NCBI GenBank assembly: GCA_036503775.1
Contig: DASXWH010000015.1
Span: 1-64,000, forward strand
Direction of reading: 5' to 3'
DNA from: Ohtaekwangia sp036503775
GTDB lineage: Bacteria > Bacteroidota > Bacteroidia > Cytophagales > Cyclobacteriaceae
DNA length: 64,000 nt
The notes under the pieces: generated by a model
What the model saw: only the letters and a program-made list of their open reading frames with translations
What the model was told of the DNA's origin: nothing
The model's database searches: none
Shown here: in pieces, positions 62,283 to 64,000 of the stretch
Position numbering within the stretch: position 1 is the stretch's first letter
Layout: each line of letters starts with the position of its first letter
Translations under genes and position numbers: made by a program

Positions 62283-63593
62283 TTAATTCTTCATCATAAA
62301 CCACTTGGCCAACACCTTGTAATTGACTTTTGTGCCGTGCATAAGAATACCTACGCGGTAGATCCTTCCAGCCACCCAGGTGGTCAGGAGAAATCCGCCA
62401 ACCAGTAAAATCATAGAAAGAGCCAGTTGCCAGAAGGGAACGTTAAATCCAATTCTGCCAATCATAGCAATAGGGGATGTGAACGGAATGATGGAAAGCC
62501 ATACACTGATTGGTCCATGCGGATCTTTTAACACAAACATGAAAAGACTCATGTAAGAGATCAGCATCGGGATCGTGATGGGGAACATGAATTGCTGGGC
62601 TTCTGCGGGGCTATCAACGGATGATCCAACTGCTGCAAACAAGGCGCCATACAACAGGTAGCCTCCCAGAAAATAAAAAATAAAACACGCACCAATATAA
62701 GCCCAGGGTAATGCCATGAATTCATTTAGATTTTGTGCGAGTTCCGAACCTGCGGCAGCCTGTTGCGCAGCGGCCTCAGCAGAAATTTGTTGCATGGCTT
62801 GTTGTTGAGGCGGGTCAATCCCCAGGTACCCGAGAACACCAAACGTAAGTGTTCCCATTAGGATTATCCAGATCAAAAACTGCAGCAACCCGACCGAGGC
62901 CAATCCGATTATTTTTCCCAGCATGAGCTGAAACGGTTTCACCGAGGAAACAATAACTTCCACCACCTTACTGGTTTTTTCTTCAATGATGCCTTGCATG
63001 ATTTGCGCACCGTAGATGAAAATGAACATGTACATTAAAATACCGGCAATCACACCAATAGCAGCACGCAACCCGGTGTTATTGGATTTCTCCTGTCCGT
63101 CATCTCCAAAACTTTTGTTATCAACACGCACACTGACTTTTAGATCGTCAAGGAGTTTCTGATCGATATTCAGCCGCTGCATTTTCAAATCCCTGAACTG
63201 GTTTTCCAGCATAGTATTGATCCGGCCGATGTCATCGATACTGAGCAGTACTTTGGATGTAATGGTTATCCCTTCAGGTTTAGCGATATCAATGGCAGGA
63301 ATGTGAAGGAATCCAAAACTGTCACCGACTTTAGCAGCATCCTTGCCCTGGCTTACGGTACCCGGAAATTTTTTAAAAACATAGTACGATGAATCAGGTT
63401 TGAAAAGATTGGATTCGTCAATGTAATAGATAACTTCTTTCTGTTTGTTCTTCTCCTGCTCTTTCGCAACTATCACCAGTAATCCGATGATGGCTGGAAA
63501 GATGAGTGGAATAAGAATGGTTGCTATTAAAAATGATTTCTTCTGTACGCGGTTTAAAAATTCCCGCTGTACGATCAGCCACACTTTATTCAT
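62283..63593 (-). CDS. ABC-2 type transporter permease (NatB-like)
   Basis: The 436-residue product has one N-terminal helix (SFLIATILIPLIFPAIIGLLVIV), a soluble outer domain (about residues 45-170) and then about five to six helices (AAIGVIAGILMYMFIFIYGAQIMQGIIEEKTSKVVEVIVSS and on). EEKTSKVVEVIVSSVKPFQLM is the conserved block of the NatB/ABC-2 permeases. A Gln/Ala-rich insert (about 265-290) is distinctive. The partner ATPase overlaps its start by 8 bp, so the pair is coupled. Exporters of this type move sodium, antibiotics or unknown substrates; the substrate is not given by the sequence. Confidence 0.92.
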   Translation of the reverse strand: MNKVWLIVQREFLNRVQKKSFLIATILIPLIFPAIIGLLVIVAKEQEKNKQKEVIYYIDESNLFKPDSSYYVFKKFPGTVSQGKDAAKVGDSFGFLHIPAIDIAKPEGITITSKVLLSIDDIGRINTMLENQFRDLKMQRLNIDQKLLDDLKVSVRVDNKSFGDDGQEKSNNTGLRAAIGVIAGILMYMFIFIYGAQIMQGIIEEKTSKVVEVIVSSVKPFQLMLGKIIGLASVGLLQFLIWIILMGTLTFGVLGYLGIDPPQQQAMQQISAEAAAQQAAAGSELAQNLNEFMALPWAYIGACFIFYFLGGYLLYGALFAAVGSSVDSPAEAQQFMFPITIPMLISYMSLFMFVLKDPHGPISVWLSIIPFTSPIAMIGRIGFNVPFWQLALSMILLVGGFLLTTWVAGRIYRVGILMHGTKVNYKVLAKWFMMKN

Positions 63594-64000
63594 GGGAACC
63601 TCCTTTCACAAGCGTAATAAAAATCTCACCCATCGTAGGTATTTTTTCTGAAAAGCTGTGTACTTCTGTGATCTCCACCAGGTCTTTGATCAATTGATTG
63701 GGACTTGCATCGGTCTTCACACGGATTAGTGATTTAAAAAATGTATCCTCGATTTTCTTTTGCTCAATCAACTCATATTTCTGAGGTGAAATGGTGAAGT
63801 CTCCTTTGTGTTCCACCGTAAACATGTTTGTGCGGTAGTTTTGTTTTACCTGTTTCTTGGAGCCTTCCAGTACTTTTTTTGATTTGTTGATCAGTGCTAT
63901 GTGGTCACAAAGATCTTCTACCGTTTCCATACGGTGTGTTGAGAAGATGATGGTACATCCTTTCTCTTTCAGTTCAAGAATTTCCTGAGTTATCAGTTGA
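63586..64000 (-). CDS. ABC transporter ATP-binding protein, C-terminal part
   Basis: The reading frame is open to the right edge, so only the last 137 residues are visible and the Walker A, signature and Walker B motifs lie outside. The visible part begins QLITQEILELKEKGCTIIF and then shows the H-loop in STHRMETVEDLCDHIALI, followed by a tail like that of gliding or Na+-type exporters (DUF4162-like). The ATG at 63930 inside the H-loop region is not the start. It overlaps the permease gene by 8 bp. Together they form an ABC-2 exporter whose substrate is unknown. Confidence 0.9.
   Translation of the reverse strand, partial: QLITQEILELKEKGCTIIFSTHRMETVEDLCDHIALINKSKKVLEGSKKQVKQNYRTNMFTVEHKGDFTISPQKYELIEQKKIEDTFFKSLIRVKTDASPNQLIKDLVEITEVHSFSEKIPTMGEIFITLVKGGSHE

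Noticed and set aside
1..64000. tRNA, rRNA, CRISPR arrays, insertion sequences or phage genes
   Set aside because: No cloverleaf, array of spaced repeats, transposase or integrase motif was seen in reading; genes are packed and all intergenic gaps but one are under 300 bp.

Overview
The window is a chromosomal segment of a Bacteroidota bacterium, most likely of the Cytophagia/Cytophagales. The signs are a hybrid two-component regulator next to a SusC/SusD polysaccharide utilisation locus, type IX secretion genes (porU, porV), a short F1 epsilon subunit encoded just behind atpD away from the other ATP synthase genes, starts that lack a Shine-Dalgarno sequence, and occasional TAnnTTTG promoter-like boxes. 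I see no rRNA, tRNA, CRISPR array, insertion sequence, phage gene or clear pseudogene. Two genes run off the window: the regulator at the left edge and an ABC transporter ATPase at the right edge.

Region 1 (1-13.2 kb) is a compact polysaccharide utilisation locus, all on the + strand. It holds the end of an AraC-type hybrid regulator, a 333-bp upstream region with repeated candidate operator words, a GH31 lipoprotein with a PA14-like insert, SusC, SusD, a large surface lipoprotein built from three related repeats, a terminator, and a BACON-BACON-GH5 endoglucanase. The GH31 plus BACON-GH5 pairing points to xyloglucan or a related beta-glucan with xylosyl side chains: the GH5 enzyme cuts the backbone at the cell surface, SusD and the repeat lipoprotein hold the glycan, SusC imports it, and GH31 trims alpha-linked xylose.

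Region 2 (13.3-23.5 kb) is mixed: an orphan 7TMR-DISM receptor, a duplicated DoxX-like membrane protein, a DUF3500 protein, a haem-binding-domain protein, a glycosyltransferase, a large M16 protease with an inositol-phosphatase-type enzyme, rsmI, a pterin dehydratase and a DUF493 protein.

Region 3 (23.5-38 kb) is centred on the envelope: a PpiD/SurA-like foldase, a CNNM/CBS membrane protein coupled to a 56-residue two-helix protein, a divergent arginase-family protein, a MASE1 histidine kinase, and then a leftward operon pssA-porU-porV-M16-like. The last gene is an M16 homologue that has lost its zinc motif and sits 5 bp behind porV.

Region 4 (38-50.7 kb) holds an FAD oxidoreductase overlapping a large three-module propeller/barrel protein, yicC, the coaX-OMP-lptC cluster, anmK, an amino-acid dehydrogenase, nhaD and a second CNNM protein. 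Region 5 (50.9-64 kb) is largely housekeeping: lysC, dnaK, an aldo/keto reductase, prfC, an RluA-type pseudouridine synthase with two small membrane-protein genes, atpD-atpC, a histidine kinase and an ABC exporter pair.

Nothing here is clearly a new defence or mobile system. The best leads are the inactive M16 homologue in the porUV operon, the three-repeat surface lipoprotein, the fused peptidase-like/propeller/barrel protein, the coupled 56-residue membrane protein, and the unusual inverted-repeat spacers at 54466-54569 and between atpD and atpC.
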